Shown here piece after piece: positions 1 to 7,724 of a DNA stretch of 61,556 bases (positions are counted from its first letter, which is position 1; the number at the start of each line of letters is the position of its first letter). Under the pieces are notes generated by a model. The model did no database searches, was not told the origin of the DNA, and was given only the letters and a program-made list of their open reading frames with translations. The position numbers and the translations under genes are program-made. The stretch comes from an uncultured Eubacterium sp. Its GTDB lineage: Bacteria; Bacillota; Clostridia; Oscillospirales; Acutalibacteraceae. The stretch spans positions 1 through 61,556 of the forward strand of contig CAJOEV010000022.1 in the NCBI GenBank assembly GCA_905233545.1, read 5' to 3'.

Positions 1-2805
1 CGCTGTTGCAAATGCTGTTCTTGAATCCTCGGTATACTTAGTTGCAAAGTCTGCTTCAGCTGCTTTTGCGTCGTATGCTGCAACTGCTGCATCGTATGCA
101 TCCCAGTTCTGAGAGTCATATTCGGTATAGCTGTGATTACACTTCGGGCAGGTGTAAACCGTATAGCCGTTTGCATCGCCATTCGGTTCTGTGCGCTCTT
201 CGTTAAATACACAAGCCTCGGTTTTGCTGTGAGACTGTCCGTTTACAGTACATGTTGCAGTGTGTGATGAAGGATCGCTTGCATTATTATGTTCATAAGC
301 GAAGCTATGCTCATCTGTTGATTTTTCCTGAGTATAGGTTGCTGCACCTGTTACTGCTGCGAAATCTGCGTCCCAAGCATATGTATAGTGACCGTCTTCG
401 TCATAATCTGCTGCAGGAAGTGCGGGAGCCTCGGCTGCAACTGCTTTAGCGGTTGAACCGTAATCAAAGTCGTGAGTTGTCTGAGAATTGTCAGCTTTTA
501 CATATGTTACTGTGTATTTCTGAACTGTAAGTCCGCTTACTGCGTTTTCAAGTGCTGTTGTTGCAGTATTGATTGCAGACTGTGAAACTGTATTTGACTT
601 TGTGAGCTTGGTTACTGAAGTGAATGCATCTCTTGAAGCCTGAGTATACTTAGCATTGAAGTTTTCTTCTGCTGCTTTTGCATCGTATGCAAGTACTGCT
701 GCATCGTATGCATCCCAGTTCTGAGAGTCATATTCGGTATAGCTGTGATTACACTTCGGGCAGGTGTATACCGTGAATCCGTTTGTGTTGCCGCTCGGTG
801 CTGTGTATTCACTGCCGAATACGCACGCCTCGGTTGTACTGTGTGACTGTCCGTTTACTGAACATGAAACCGTGTGTGTTGAAGGATCACTTGCATTATT
901 ATGAGTATAGGTGAAGCTATGAGCAGCTGTTGATTCTTCCTGTGTATAGGTTGCTGCGCCTGTTACTGCTGCAAAATCCTTATCCCATACATATGCATAA
1001 TGACCGTTTTCGTCATAATTTGCCGAAGGAAGTGTTGGAGCTTCAGCTGCAACAGCTTCAGCGGTTGAACCGTAGGGAAGGCTTGCAGATGTCTCTTTGT
1101 TATCAGCGTCGATAAATGTGATTGTGTAATTCTGAATTGCAAGAGCTGCCTTTGCATCGGTGATTGCCTTTGCTGCAGCTGCGATAGCTGAAGGTGAAAG
1201 AGTTTTATCGCTCTTATCAAACTCTGCCTCAGCCGCTGCTGTGTATGCTGCTCTTGAAGCTGCTGTATACTTAGCAGTGTAATCAGCTGCTGCGCTATCT
1301 GCTTCATATGCTTCAACTGCTGCATCGTATGCTGAGAAATCCTGAGTGTCATAGGTTACTTTTGTATTTCCGCAAGCACAGCTGTCGGTTGTATAGCCGT
1401 TACCGTGAACGTCCGTTGTTGCAGGTGTGTGAACCGATGATGCTGTGAATGAGCAAGCAACGGGAGTTGCTGTTTCATTATAATCAGTGCTTGCATGAAC
1501 AACAACGTCAGATTTAATACCGCTGTCCCATGTGTAAACATTATGGGTATCTGTATTAGCGATATGGGCAATTGCAGAGTTTGCAGGAATTGTTCCGAGT
1601 GCAGTGCCGGCTGTGAATTGCTTTGTTTCTATTATTGAATTGCCGTCTGCTGTCTTGAAGTTTACTGTGAAAGTATCCTTAACAAGAATACTCGGAATAG
1701 CAAGATATGCTTCATATGCATTCTTGATATCATTTGCTGCAGTGCTTACTTCTGATGCTGTGTTAACCGTATAATCGAAATTATATTCATTAAGATCAAA
1801 GTTACCGACTGCAGCCATTCTTGTAAGGGCTTCATTTCTTGAAGCTGCTGTATACATCCATGAGCCTGCGCCTGTTGTCAAATAGGTGCGAAGATCTCTG
1901 ATATTCTTTGCGCCGTCAACATTAATTGTTGTCGGGCTGTCAGACTTAAGAATGTCGTAAAGAGGCTTGTAATTGATTACATAGAATTTATTAACAATCG
2001 ACATTGTTTGAGCATAATAATACCAGTTTTTGTCAAACCAACCATTTGATTTTGATACATGACCAACAGTTAAATTTGCATTGGTAATTGTATCGGAATA
2101 ACTGCCGTCGGAAAAGTTTCCGTAATACTCAATGCAGTTTCTCCAATAACGCTCAGAACCAGTATTATCCTGGTCAGCAGATTTTGTTCCGCCCTTACCT
2201 AACTGATTTGACGCTTCTGATTCCTGTTTTGCTGTATTACCGTCGCTTCTTGAAATCTGAGCATTAGCCTCACCCTTGAAGCTGTATCCGCTATTTGAGG
2301 GCCATCTGTTCCAAGCGGTATTCTCCGAATCGCCGTACCAGTCATACTTGAAATTAATCTTTCTTGCATTCCATGTTTCGGTGCTGCTTGCACTTGGCTG
2401 AACAAAACAGATGTACTCACCGCCACCGGCATGTGATGACCATCTTGTTTCCATAACAATAGGAAAAGAGGGTTTTGTTACACCGTCATATACACCGACA
2501 ACCGTTCCGGGAGTTACAAACTTCATTTTTAAGTGGTCTCGCTGCACCTGATCTGTCCACGCACAGCGGGTAGCATCATCTTCCTTTGTACCGTCCATGT
2601 TTGTGTAAACGATATTGCTTGAATAATCAGCAGGGATTTTTTCACCGTCAGTACTATTAATCCAGTAAAAATCCGAGCTGTACGATTTTGGTCCTGCAAT
2701 AGCTGATGCAGGGCAAATCTCGTCTGCAAGTGCGGTTATCGGAAGCATCGAAAGTGCCATGATTACCGCAAGAATTGTAGCAAAAATTTTCTTTGATAAT
2801 TTCAT
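1..2805 (-). CDS. Giant secreted FIVAR/InlB-like repeat protein, C-terminus beyond window
   Basis: The reading frame is open from an ATG at 2805 to the left edge, giving the first 935 residues of a longer protein. An N-terminal signal peptide (MKLSKKIFATILAVIMALSM, then an A-x-A-like site near residue 26) sends it outside the cell. A unique region of about 330 residues follows. After that come modules, each made of an InlB-like beta strand part (YTVTYVKADN...), a Cys-x-x-Cys motif (YTCPKCNHSYTEYD) and a FIVAR-like helical part (AYDAA...KYT..SR.A). The later modules repeat at exactly 204 codons. A ribosome-binding site (AAAGGA) precedes the ATG. The family role is surface adhesion or sugar binding; substrate and anchoring cannot be judged because the C-terminus is missing. 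Confidence 0.8.
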   Translation of the reverse strand, partial: MKLSKKIFATILAVIMALSMLPITALADEICPASAIAGPKSYSSDFYWINSTDGEKIPADYSSNIVYTNMDGTKEDDATRCAWTDQVQRDHLKMKFVTPGTVVGVYDGVTKPSFPIVMETRWSSHAGGGEYICFVQPSASSTETWNARKINFKYDWYGDSENTAWNRWPSNSGYSFKGEANAQISRSDGNTAKQESEASNQLGKGGTKSADQDNTGSERYWRNCIEYYGNFSDGSYSDTITNANLTVGHVSKSNGWFDKNWYYYAQTMSIVNKFYVINYKPLYDILKSDSPTTINVDGAKNIRDLRTYLTTGAGSWMYTAASRNEALTRMAAVGNFDLNEYNFDYTVNTASEVSTAANDIKNAYEAYLAIPSILVKDTFTVNFKTADGNSIIETKQFTAGTALGTIPANSAIAHIANTDTHNVYTWDSGIKSDVVVHASTDYNETATPVACSFTASSVHTPATTDVHGNGYTTDSCACGNTKVTYDTQDFSAYDAAVEAYEADSAAADYTAKYTAASRAAYTAAAEAEFDKSDKTLSPSAIAAAAKAITDAKAALAIQNYTITFIDADNKETSASLPYGSTAEAVAAEAPTLPSANYDENGHYAYVWDKDFAAVTGAATYTQEESTAAHSFTYTHNNASDPSTHTVSCSVNGQSHSTTEACVFGSEYTAPSGNTNGFTVYTCPKCNHSYTEYDSQNWDAYDAAVLAYDAKAAEENFNAKYTQASRDAFTSVTKLTKSNTVSQSAINTATTALENAVSGLTVQKYTVTYVKADNSQTTHDFDYGSTAKAVAAEAPALPAADYDEDGHYTYAWDADFAAVTGAATYTQEKSTDEHSFAYEHNNASDPSSHTATCTVNGQSHSKTEACVFNEERTEPNGDANGYTVYTCPKCNHSYTEYDSQNWDAYDAAVAAYDAKAAEADFATKYTEDSRTAFATA
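83..768 (-). repeat. 612-bp tandem coding repeat
   Basis: Bases 83-156 and 695-768 are identical over 74 nt, exactly 612 bp apart, inside the giant repeat protein. A more diverged copy lies about 620 bp further towards the N-terminus. The near identity at DNA level points to recent duplication or gene conversion between modules. Confidence 0.85.
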
Positions 2806-2854
2806 AGAATCAATCCTTTCTTTATTTTAGTGCACAATTTCACTACAGTATACT

Positions 2855-2883
2855 ATTTTATAATATTTGAATTAATTAGTCAA
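2855..2883 (-). promoter_or_regulatory. Sigma-A promoter of the repeat protein gene
   Basis: On the minus strand TTGACT (2883-2878), a 17-nt spacer and TAAAAT (2860-2855) lie about 50 bp upstream of the ATG. Confidence 0.6.
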
Positions 2884-3025
2884 TATTAATAGTAGTTAAA
2901 ATTCAGTTACAATCGGAATTTTGTCATTTGTAACAAAGTGATAATTCAAAAAAATTCGAAAAATGAACAGGTTGAATATACGGCATTTTTGATAATAAAC
3001 CGATATAAAAAAACAGTCTATTTTT

Positions 3026-3172
3026 TCAGAAATCTTCATCCTCATCATCAAAAAGATTATCCGAATCATTTTCATTATCTTTCATTCCCATAACCTCTTT
3101 GAACACCTGATATTCAATAAAATCGTCGGCAAGGGTATGCTTGCCGTCTCCGTCCCAATCAAAAAAGTCCAT
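3026..3172 (-). CDS. 48-residue acidic EF-hand-like protein
   Basis: This small gene starts 13 bp after the shikimate kinase stop. It has a strong ribosome-binding site (AAGGAGG) before the ATG at 3172. The product starts MDFFDWDGDGKHTLADD, which resembles a calcium-binding EF-hand loop (D-x-D-G-D-G...D), and ends in a run of Asp and Glu. It has no signal peptide or membrane segment. Short DWDGDGKH proteins occur in related gut Clostridia as hypothetical proteins, as far as I recall; I know of no assigned function. A longer in-frame extension upstream overlaps aroK and lacks a ribosome-binding site, so I reject it. Confidence 0.65.
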   Translation of the reverse strand: MDFFDWDGDGKHTLADDFIEYQVFKEVMGMKDNENDSDNLFDDEDEDF

Positions 3173-3185
3173 TTCTTCCTCCTTA

Positions 3186-3689
3186 TTATTTCTCGGCTGC
3201 TTCAACAATTTTCTTAACTGTATCTTCAACAGTGTTGTTATCACAGTAAATAACTTTGTCTGCATATTTTTGATAAAGCGGCAGTCTTTCGTTATACATA
3301 TCAAGAAGCGTTGAGCCGTTTTTCACTACTATTCCCCTTGTTGTAAAATTGTTTATTCGCTTGAGCATGGTTTCATAATCAAGGTGGAGATATATAACCG
3401 TTCCAAGCGATTTCAAATGTTCCATTGCCTTTTCGGAATAGATAACGCTTCCGCCCGTTGCAATAACCGTTGCTTCAATATTCAGCGAAAGAATTGCCTT
3501 TTCCTCGGCTTCATAGAAGTATTCACATCCCTTTGAATCGATTAAATCCTGAAGTCTGCTGTGTTCCAGTCCCTGAAGAAGCAAATCTGTGTCAAAAAAG
3601 TTTTTGAGCATAACCTTTGCCGCAATAACTCCGCAGGTGCTTTTTCCCGAACCCGGCATTCCGATTAAAATTATATTGCTGTTGTCCAT
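3186..3689 (-). CDS. aroK: Shikimate kinase
   Basis: Shikimate kinase phosphorylates shikimate at the 3-hydroxyl with ATP, a cytoplasmic step of the chorismate pathway. The 167-residue protein has the P-loop GMPGSGKS near residue 8, the FFDTD metal/substrate segment near residue 30, the TGGS segment that binds shikimate and a later Arg (TTRGI) in the lid. Length fits the family (160-175). The start at 3689 is chosen because it puts the P-loop beta strand at the N-terminus; the longer frame adds 19 residues from repetitive intergenic DNA. No other shikimate pathway gene is nearby. It probably forms an operon with the 48-residue protein. Confidence 0.85.
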   Translation of the reverse strand: MDNSNIILIGMPGSGKSTCGVIAAKVMLKNFFDTDLLLQGLEHSRLQDLIDSKGCEYFYEAEEKAILSLNIEATVIATGGSVIYSEKAMEHLKSLGTVIYLHLDYETMLKRINNFTTRGIVVKNGSTLLDMYNERLPLYQKYADKVIYCDNNTVEDTVKKIVEAAEK

Positions 3690-3725
3690 AATTCCGCTTT
3701 CTTTCTGAGTGATGATCGTGTTGTT

Positions 3726-3753
3726 GTGGGATGCCGAGGTCGTCATCCCCTAC
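3726..3753 (-). repeat. REP-like hairpin with GTAG foot, copy 1
   Basis: On the minus strand GTAG is followed by a hairpin with stem GGGATG/CATCCC and loop ACGACCTCGG. It aligns over 28 nt with copies at 3846 and 57039. Confidence 0.6.
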
Positions 3754-3804
3754 ATTTTCGTTCGCCATGGTATATCGAATAAAATCGGAGCGAAGCGACC
3801 CGAA

Positions 3805-3839
3805 ATTTTGCATTTTGCATTTTGCATTTTGCATTATAC
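3805..3839. repeat. Heptamer tandem tract (ATTTTGC)
   Basis: Four perfect ATTTTGC units and one degenerate unit (ATTATAC) lie between the two REP-like hairpins upstream of aroK. Confidence 0.9.
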
Positions 3840-3845
3840 ATTTCT

Positions 3846-3873
3846 GTGGGACATCGAGGGCGCTGTCCCCTAC
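3846..3873 (-). repeat. REP-like hairpin with GTAG foot, copy 2
   Basis: Minus strand GTAG, stem GGGACA/TGTCCC, loop GCGCCCTCGA. Both arms of the stem changed relative to copy 1 while pairing was kept. Confidence 0.65.
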
Positions 3874-3928
3874 GGTGTTCCCCAACATTTTATCATTGTT
3901 CCCATTCTTCGTCAATACAAATAACTTG

Positions 3929-3956
3929 TTGAAAACTGTTGACATTGTGGTATAAT
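3929..3956 (+). promoter_or_regulatory. Promoter of dac gene
   Basis: TTGAAA (3929-3934), a 16-nt spacer and TATAAT (3951-3956), with an extended minus-10 TG at 3948-3949. It sits 30 bp upstream of the dac start. Confidence 0.7.
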
Positions 3957-3985
3957 TAACCCATAAAAGAATTGAGAGGTATCGT

Positions 3986-5350
3986 ATGAAAAGAAGAGTT
4001 TTAGTCAGTTTACTGGCAATTTGTTTAATTATGTCCCCTGTTTCGGCATTTGCCCAGACGGAATCACCGAACGAAAACGCGCATTCCCCCGAAATGAAGA
4101 TTTCGGATTCACTGTATGAAAAGAATGAAATAGCTGATGAAGAGAAAACGGTTTTTGAGTATGACCGCACCGAGCAGGAAGTTTTAAACACAGCTCCTAT
4201 AATCGGATGTGAGGCGGCATATGTTGCCGACCCCGTCAGCGGAAAGATTTTCTATGAAAAGAATGCTCACCAGAAAAGATATCCAGCAAGCACTACAAAA
4301 ATTCTGACTGCACTTGTTGTTCTTGAAAACTGCAGTATGGATGAGATGGTTAAGGTTTCAAAAAGCGCCATAGATGCTATTCCTGCAGGATATTCAAACG
4401 CAGGTCTCAAGGTCGGTGAGGAGCAGAGTGTTTACACAATGCTTCAGGCTCTTCTTATTCCAAGCGCAAACGAAGCTGCATACGCCCTTGCAGAGCATGT
4501 CAGCGGAAGCGTTAAGGCATTCGCAGACCTCTGCAACAAAAGAGCAAAGGAGCTCGGCTGCGAAAAGCTCCATTTTGTTAACCCTAACGGCGTTCACGAT
4601 AACGACCACTACTGCACCGCATATGACTTATATCTTATTGCAAAAGAATGTCAAAAATACGATGTTTTCAACGAAATTGTAAAAACAACAAGTTTCACTG
4701 TTCCCGCATCAAAGCTATATAATAAAGCCGACAGAACATATTCAAACACAAATGAACTTATTCTTCCCACCTCGGCAAGCTATTTCTTCCCCTACTGCAC
4801 GGGAATTAAAACAGGTCACACAACTCCTGCGGGCGAATGCCTTGTTTCAAGTGCAGAAAAAGACGGACTTAATCTTATCTGTGTTGTTTTAAAGGGAACA
4901 ATAACAAGCAGGGGTGTTAACGAAAGGTTTTACGACTCTAAAAAACTTATGGAATTTGTTTATAACAAGTTCACCTATAAGCAGATTGCAAACAAGGAAA
5001 AACCGCTTGGTCAGATTGAAGTTAAACATGCAAAAAGCGGCGTTAAAACACTTGATTACTACGCTGCAAGCGACCTTTACAGCATAACTCCGAACAGCAC
5101 GGCATATGAAAATATTGAACCTGAAATTGAAATTGATGAAGCTGTTAAAGCTCCGATAAAAGCAAACCAGGTTTTAGGCACCGCAACTTACAAAATTGAC
5201 GGACTGATCTATTCAACAAACATCATTGCAAAAGAGGATATTGAGAAAAAGCCTTATACACTATACTTTGCAGCAGCGGGAATTCTGATTATTCTTATTG
5301 CCGCAGTTGTTGCAATTATTATGAAAAAGAAGAAAACAAGCGAGGAATAA
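3986..5350 (+). CDS. D-alanyl-D-alanine carboxypeptidase (PBP5/DacF type)
   Basis: This low-molecular-weight penicillin-binding protein trims the terminal D-Ala from peptidoglycan stem peptides outside the membrane. The 454-residue protein has a signal peptide (residues 1-24, ending AFAQ). Peptidase S11 motifs are S102-T-T-K105, S160-A-N162 and K275-T-G277. A PBP5 C-terminal beta domain follows, then a transmembrane helix near residues 430-448 and a KKKKTSEE cytoplasmic tail. The tail anchor replaces the usual amphipathic helix. The ribosome-binding site GAGAGG precedes the ATG. Its stop is one base from the next start, so it is probably translated with the GH36 gene. Whether it is the vegetative DacA or sporulation DacF form cannot be told. 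Confidence 0.88.
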   Translation: MKRRVLVSLLAICLIMSPVSAFAQTESPNENAHSPEMKISDSLYEKNEIADEEKTVFEYDRTEQEVLNTAPIIGCEAAYVADPVSGKIFYEKNAHQKRYPASTTKILTALVVLENCSMDEMVKVSKSAIDAIPAGYSNAGLKVGEEQSVYTMLQALLIPSANEAAYALAEHVSGSVKAFADLCNKRAKELGCEKLHFVNPNGVHDNDHYCTAYDLYLIAKECQKYDVFNEIVKTTSFTVPASKLYNKADRTYSNTNELILPTSASYFFPYCTGIKTGHTTPAGECLVSSAEKDGLNLICVVLKGTITSRGVNERFYDSKKLMEFVYNKFTYKQIANKEKPLGQIEVKHAKSGVKTLDYYAASDLYSITPNSTAYENIEPEIEIDEAVKAPIKANQVLGTATYKIDGLIYSTNIIAKEDIEKKPYTLYFAAAGILIILIAAVVAIIMKKKKTSEE

Positions 5351-5351
5351 A

Positions 5352-7193
5352 ATGGACTTTTATACTGAATGGCGCCTTGAGGGCGATGAATACAGCGGCG
5401 GCTTTTTAAACGGAATATCCCTTTCGGGAAGCGAATCCGTTAATGGCATGACAGAGATTAAAAAGTGCGATAACAAAACTGTTTTTGAAGGCAAAAACGG
5501 TCATATTATCGAGTGCTTTCACGAAGAAAAAAACGGTGTTGTTTTCACGAAATCCGTTTTCAAAAACAAAACCGATTTGCCCGCCCGTCTTGAACTTATT
5601 TCAAGCTTTGCAATCAAGGGAATCAATGCTGATAAAATCCACAGAGCAACCTCGTTCTGGGCTGCCGAGGGCAAGCTGTTGTCACAGAAACTCACCGATT
5701 TGAATATGGAAACCTCATGGGCAAAGCACGGAATCAGAATTGAAAAATTCTCTCAGATAGGCTCGATGCCCGTTCGCAAATGGTTTCCGTTTTTAGTTCT
5801 TGAAAACAGCCGCACAAGTGAATTCATCGGCATTCAGCTATACATAGGTTCGTCCTGGCAGATTGAAATACTCAACAAAACCGGTGAAATATATGTTCAC
5901 GGCGGACTTGCCGATAACGATTGCGCTCATTGGTTTAAAGATGTTTTGCCCGATGAAGAATTTGAATCTCCGAAAGCAGCGATTGCAATGGGAAGTTCTC
6001 TTGAAGAAGTCTGTGACAAGCTTGTTAAGGCACAGGAGCCGAGGATTTCCGAAACCGACAAAGATATGCCCGTTGTTTTTAATGAATACTGCACGACCTG
6101 GGGAAATCCTACTCTTGAAAACATTGAAAAGACTGCAAATAAGTTAGAAGGAACAGGCGTGCGCTATCTTGTTATTGACAGCGGATGGTACAAAAAAGAG
6201 GTCGGTGACTGGTTCAGCCTGACGGGTGACTGGATACCGAGCAAAAAGCTTTTTCCAAACGGAATCAAAGAGGTTGCAGACATAATCAAAGCCCACGGAA
6301 TGATACCAGGCTTATGGTTTGAATTCGAAACGCTCGGTCATCTTGCAGAGGGCTGGAATGACACCGGGCATATTCTGACTAAAAACGGCTATCCGATAAC
6401 CTCGGGCGGCAGACGCTTCTGGGATATGAGGCAAAAATGGGTTTGGAATTACCTTGATGAAAGAGTTATCGGACTTCTCAGGGACGCAGGCTTTGGTTAT
6501 CTCAAAATTGATTATAATGAAAACATCGGCGTTGGCGCTGACGGTGCAGAAAGCCTTGGTGAAGGACTGAGACAAACTGTTGATGCAAGCCGAAAATACT
6601 TTGAGCATATCGGAAACGAACTGCCCGAGTTGGTTATTGAAAACTGCTCCAGCGGCGGACACAGACTTGAGCCTTCGTTTATGGAAACAGCTTCTCAGGC
6701 AAGCTTTTCAGATGCACACGAATGCAATTCAATTCCGCTTATCGCAGCGAATATGCACAGACTTATAAGACCTGAACAAAGTCAGATTTGGGCTGTTCTC
6801 AGGGCGGATGCCGACATAAACAGAATTAATTATCTGCTATGCGCTGCATTTCTTGGAAGGCTCTGTTTATCGGGCGAAATATTTGATTTAAGCGATGAAA
6901 AATGGCAGCGTGCACTTGATGCGATTGAGCTGTACGGCAGGGTTAAGCACATCATCAAAAACGGCTTTACTTCAGTCATAAGAGCTACTGCCGAGGACTA
7001 CTCCTCTCCGGAAGGATATCAGGCTGTTTTACGCGAATATAAAAACGAAGCTCTCCTGATTGTACATACATTTAAAGACGGCGCAAATCCGCCGATAGAT
7101 GATTTGCTTGAGGGCTATTCAATCAAGGAAACCTTCGGAAGTGAACTTGACGGCGAATTCAGAGGTAAACTGTTTGTTCTTGAAAAGAATTAA
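5352..7193 (+). CDS. GH36-family alpha-galactosidase
   Basis: The enzyme would remove alpha-linked galactose, or alpha-N-acetylgalactosamine, from oligosaccharides in the cytoplasm; it has no signal peptide. The 613-residue protein has an N-terminal beta-sandwich and a central TIM barrel. The barrel carries the LKIDYNE motif with D387 as likely nucleophile and an ENCSSGGHR...SFSDAHE segment with D454 as likely acid/base, 67 residues later as in other GH36 enzymes. The substrate-binding WYKKEVGDW and GLWFEFE segments fit the clan GH-D barrel. Its ATG lies one base after the dac stop, and the ribosome-binding site is inside the dac 3' end. No sugar transporter is adjacent. Specificity within GH36 is not certain. 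Confidence 0.85.
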   Translation: MDFYTEWRLEGDEYSGGFLNGISLSGSESVNGMTEIKKCDNKTVFEGKNGHIIECFHEEKNGVVFTKSVFKNKTDLPARLELISSFAIKGINADKIHRATSFWAAEGKLLSQKLTDLNMETSWAKHGIRIEKFSQIGSMPVRKWFPFLVLENSRTSEFIGIQLYIGSSWQIEILNKTGEIYVHGGLADNDCAHWFKDVLPDEEFESPKAAIAMGSSLEEVCDKLVKAQEPRISETDKDMPVVFNEYCTTWGNPTLENIEKTANKLEGTGVRYLVIDSGWYKKEVGDWFSLTGDWIPSKKLFPNGIKEVADIIKAHGMIPGLWFEFETLGHLAEGWNDTGHILTKNGYPITSGGRRFWDMRQKWVWNYLDERVIGLLRDAGFGYLKIDYNENIGVGADGAESLGEGLRQTVDASRKYFEHIGNELPELVIENCSSGGHRLEPSFMETASQASFSDAHECNSIPLIAANMHRLIRPEQSQIWAVLRADADINRINYLLCAAFLGRLCLSGEIFDLSDEKWQRALDAIELYGRVKHIIKNGFTSVIRATAEDYSSPEGYQAVLREYKNEALLIVHTFKDGANPPIDDLLEGYSIKETFGSELDGEFRGKLFVLEKN

Positions 7194-7235
7194 AACAGTT
7201 TTAATAATTCCGAAAGAGTATTTACATCTTTTTGC

Positions 7236-7264
7236 TTGAAATATAAAGCAATATATTGTATAAT
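7236..7264 (+). promoter_or_regulatory. Sigma-A promoter of small-protein pair
   Basis: TTGAAA (7236-7241), 17-nt spacer, TATAAT (7259-7264). It drives the two short genes at 7356 and 7507. The leader of about 85 nt holds a small hairpin (GCTGT/ACAGC, 7323-7336) just before the ribosome-binding site. Confidence 0.75.
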
Positions 7265-7355
7265 GCTATTTGTTAATTTAAGAAAGAAACAAATTTGCAT
7301 TTGTGTTTTTATTAAAACTGAGGCTGTTTCAACAGCTTATCATAGGAGGACCGAT

Positions 7356-7505
7356 ATGAAAAAGAATTATAATGAACCTGAATTCATGGTGATTAGTTCA
7401 AAAACAGAGGATGTTTTAACTATGTCAACAGAATCTTCCGGTTCATCCGGAGGTAGTTCAGGTATAACTCCGGGTCATTATGATACCCCCATTATTCCGA
7501 TATAA
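7356..7505 (+). CDS. 49-residue Ser/Gly-rich peptide of unknown function
   Basis: The gene has a perfect ribosome-binding site (AGGAGG, 7 bp before the ATG) and its own promoter. The product starts MKKNYNEPEFMVISSKTEDV. It then carries a Ser/Gly-rich stretch and ends GHYDTPIIPI. The pattern MKKxYxxPEhxhhxxxxEDVhT is one I recall from many short uncharacterised Clostridia and Bacteroidetes proteins; some resemble peptide precursors. There is no Cys, signal peptide or recognised modification enzyme nearby. It is followed after one base by a membrane protein gene, so the two are probably made together. Confidence 0.6.
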   Translation: MKKNYNEPEFMVISSKTEDVLTMSTESSGSSGGSSGITPGHYDTPIIPI

Positions 7506-7506
7506 A

Positions 7507-7674
7507 ATGATTGGTTTTATCAGAACAAATATTGCAACAATAATAATTGTTACAGCTATTATAGCTCTTGTTATTCTTGCGATAAGAAAAATTGTAAAAG
7601 ACAGAAAATCGGGAATCGGACCTTGCGGTCAAAAATGCTCCGAATGCCCGAAATATGAAAATTGCAAAAAATAA
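7507..7674 (+). CDS. FeoB-associated Cys-rich membrane protein
   Basis: The 55-residue product has one transmembrane helix (about residues 8-26), a basic RKIVKDRKSG segment and a C-terminal Cys cluster (CGQKCSECPKYENC). This matches the FeoB-associated Cys-rich membrane protein family, thought to assist ferrous iron uptake. The feo genes that usually sit beside it are absent from the window. The start at 7507 is one base after the preceding stop. A terminator begins at the stop codon. Confidence 0.65.
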   Translation: MIGFIRTNIATIIIVTAIIALVILAIRKIVKDRKSGIGPCGQKCSECPKYENCKK

Positions 7675-7710
7675 AAAATGAGGAAGCACAACTGTGTTTC
7701 CTCATTTTTT
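7673..7710. terminator. Bidirectional intrinsic terminator
   Basis: Stem AAAAAATGAGGAA/TTCCTCATTTTTT with an inner CACA/TGTG helix, giving T-runs on both strands. It ends the plus-strand small-protein operon and the convergent kinase gene. Confidence 0.9.
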
Positions 7711-7724
7711 ATTATAATACCGTT

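Noticed and set aside
83-768. CRISPR-like array or phage repeat at the left end
   Set aside because: The repeats are 612 bp apart, in frame and encode protein modules.
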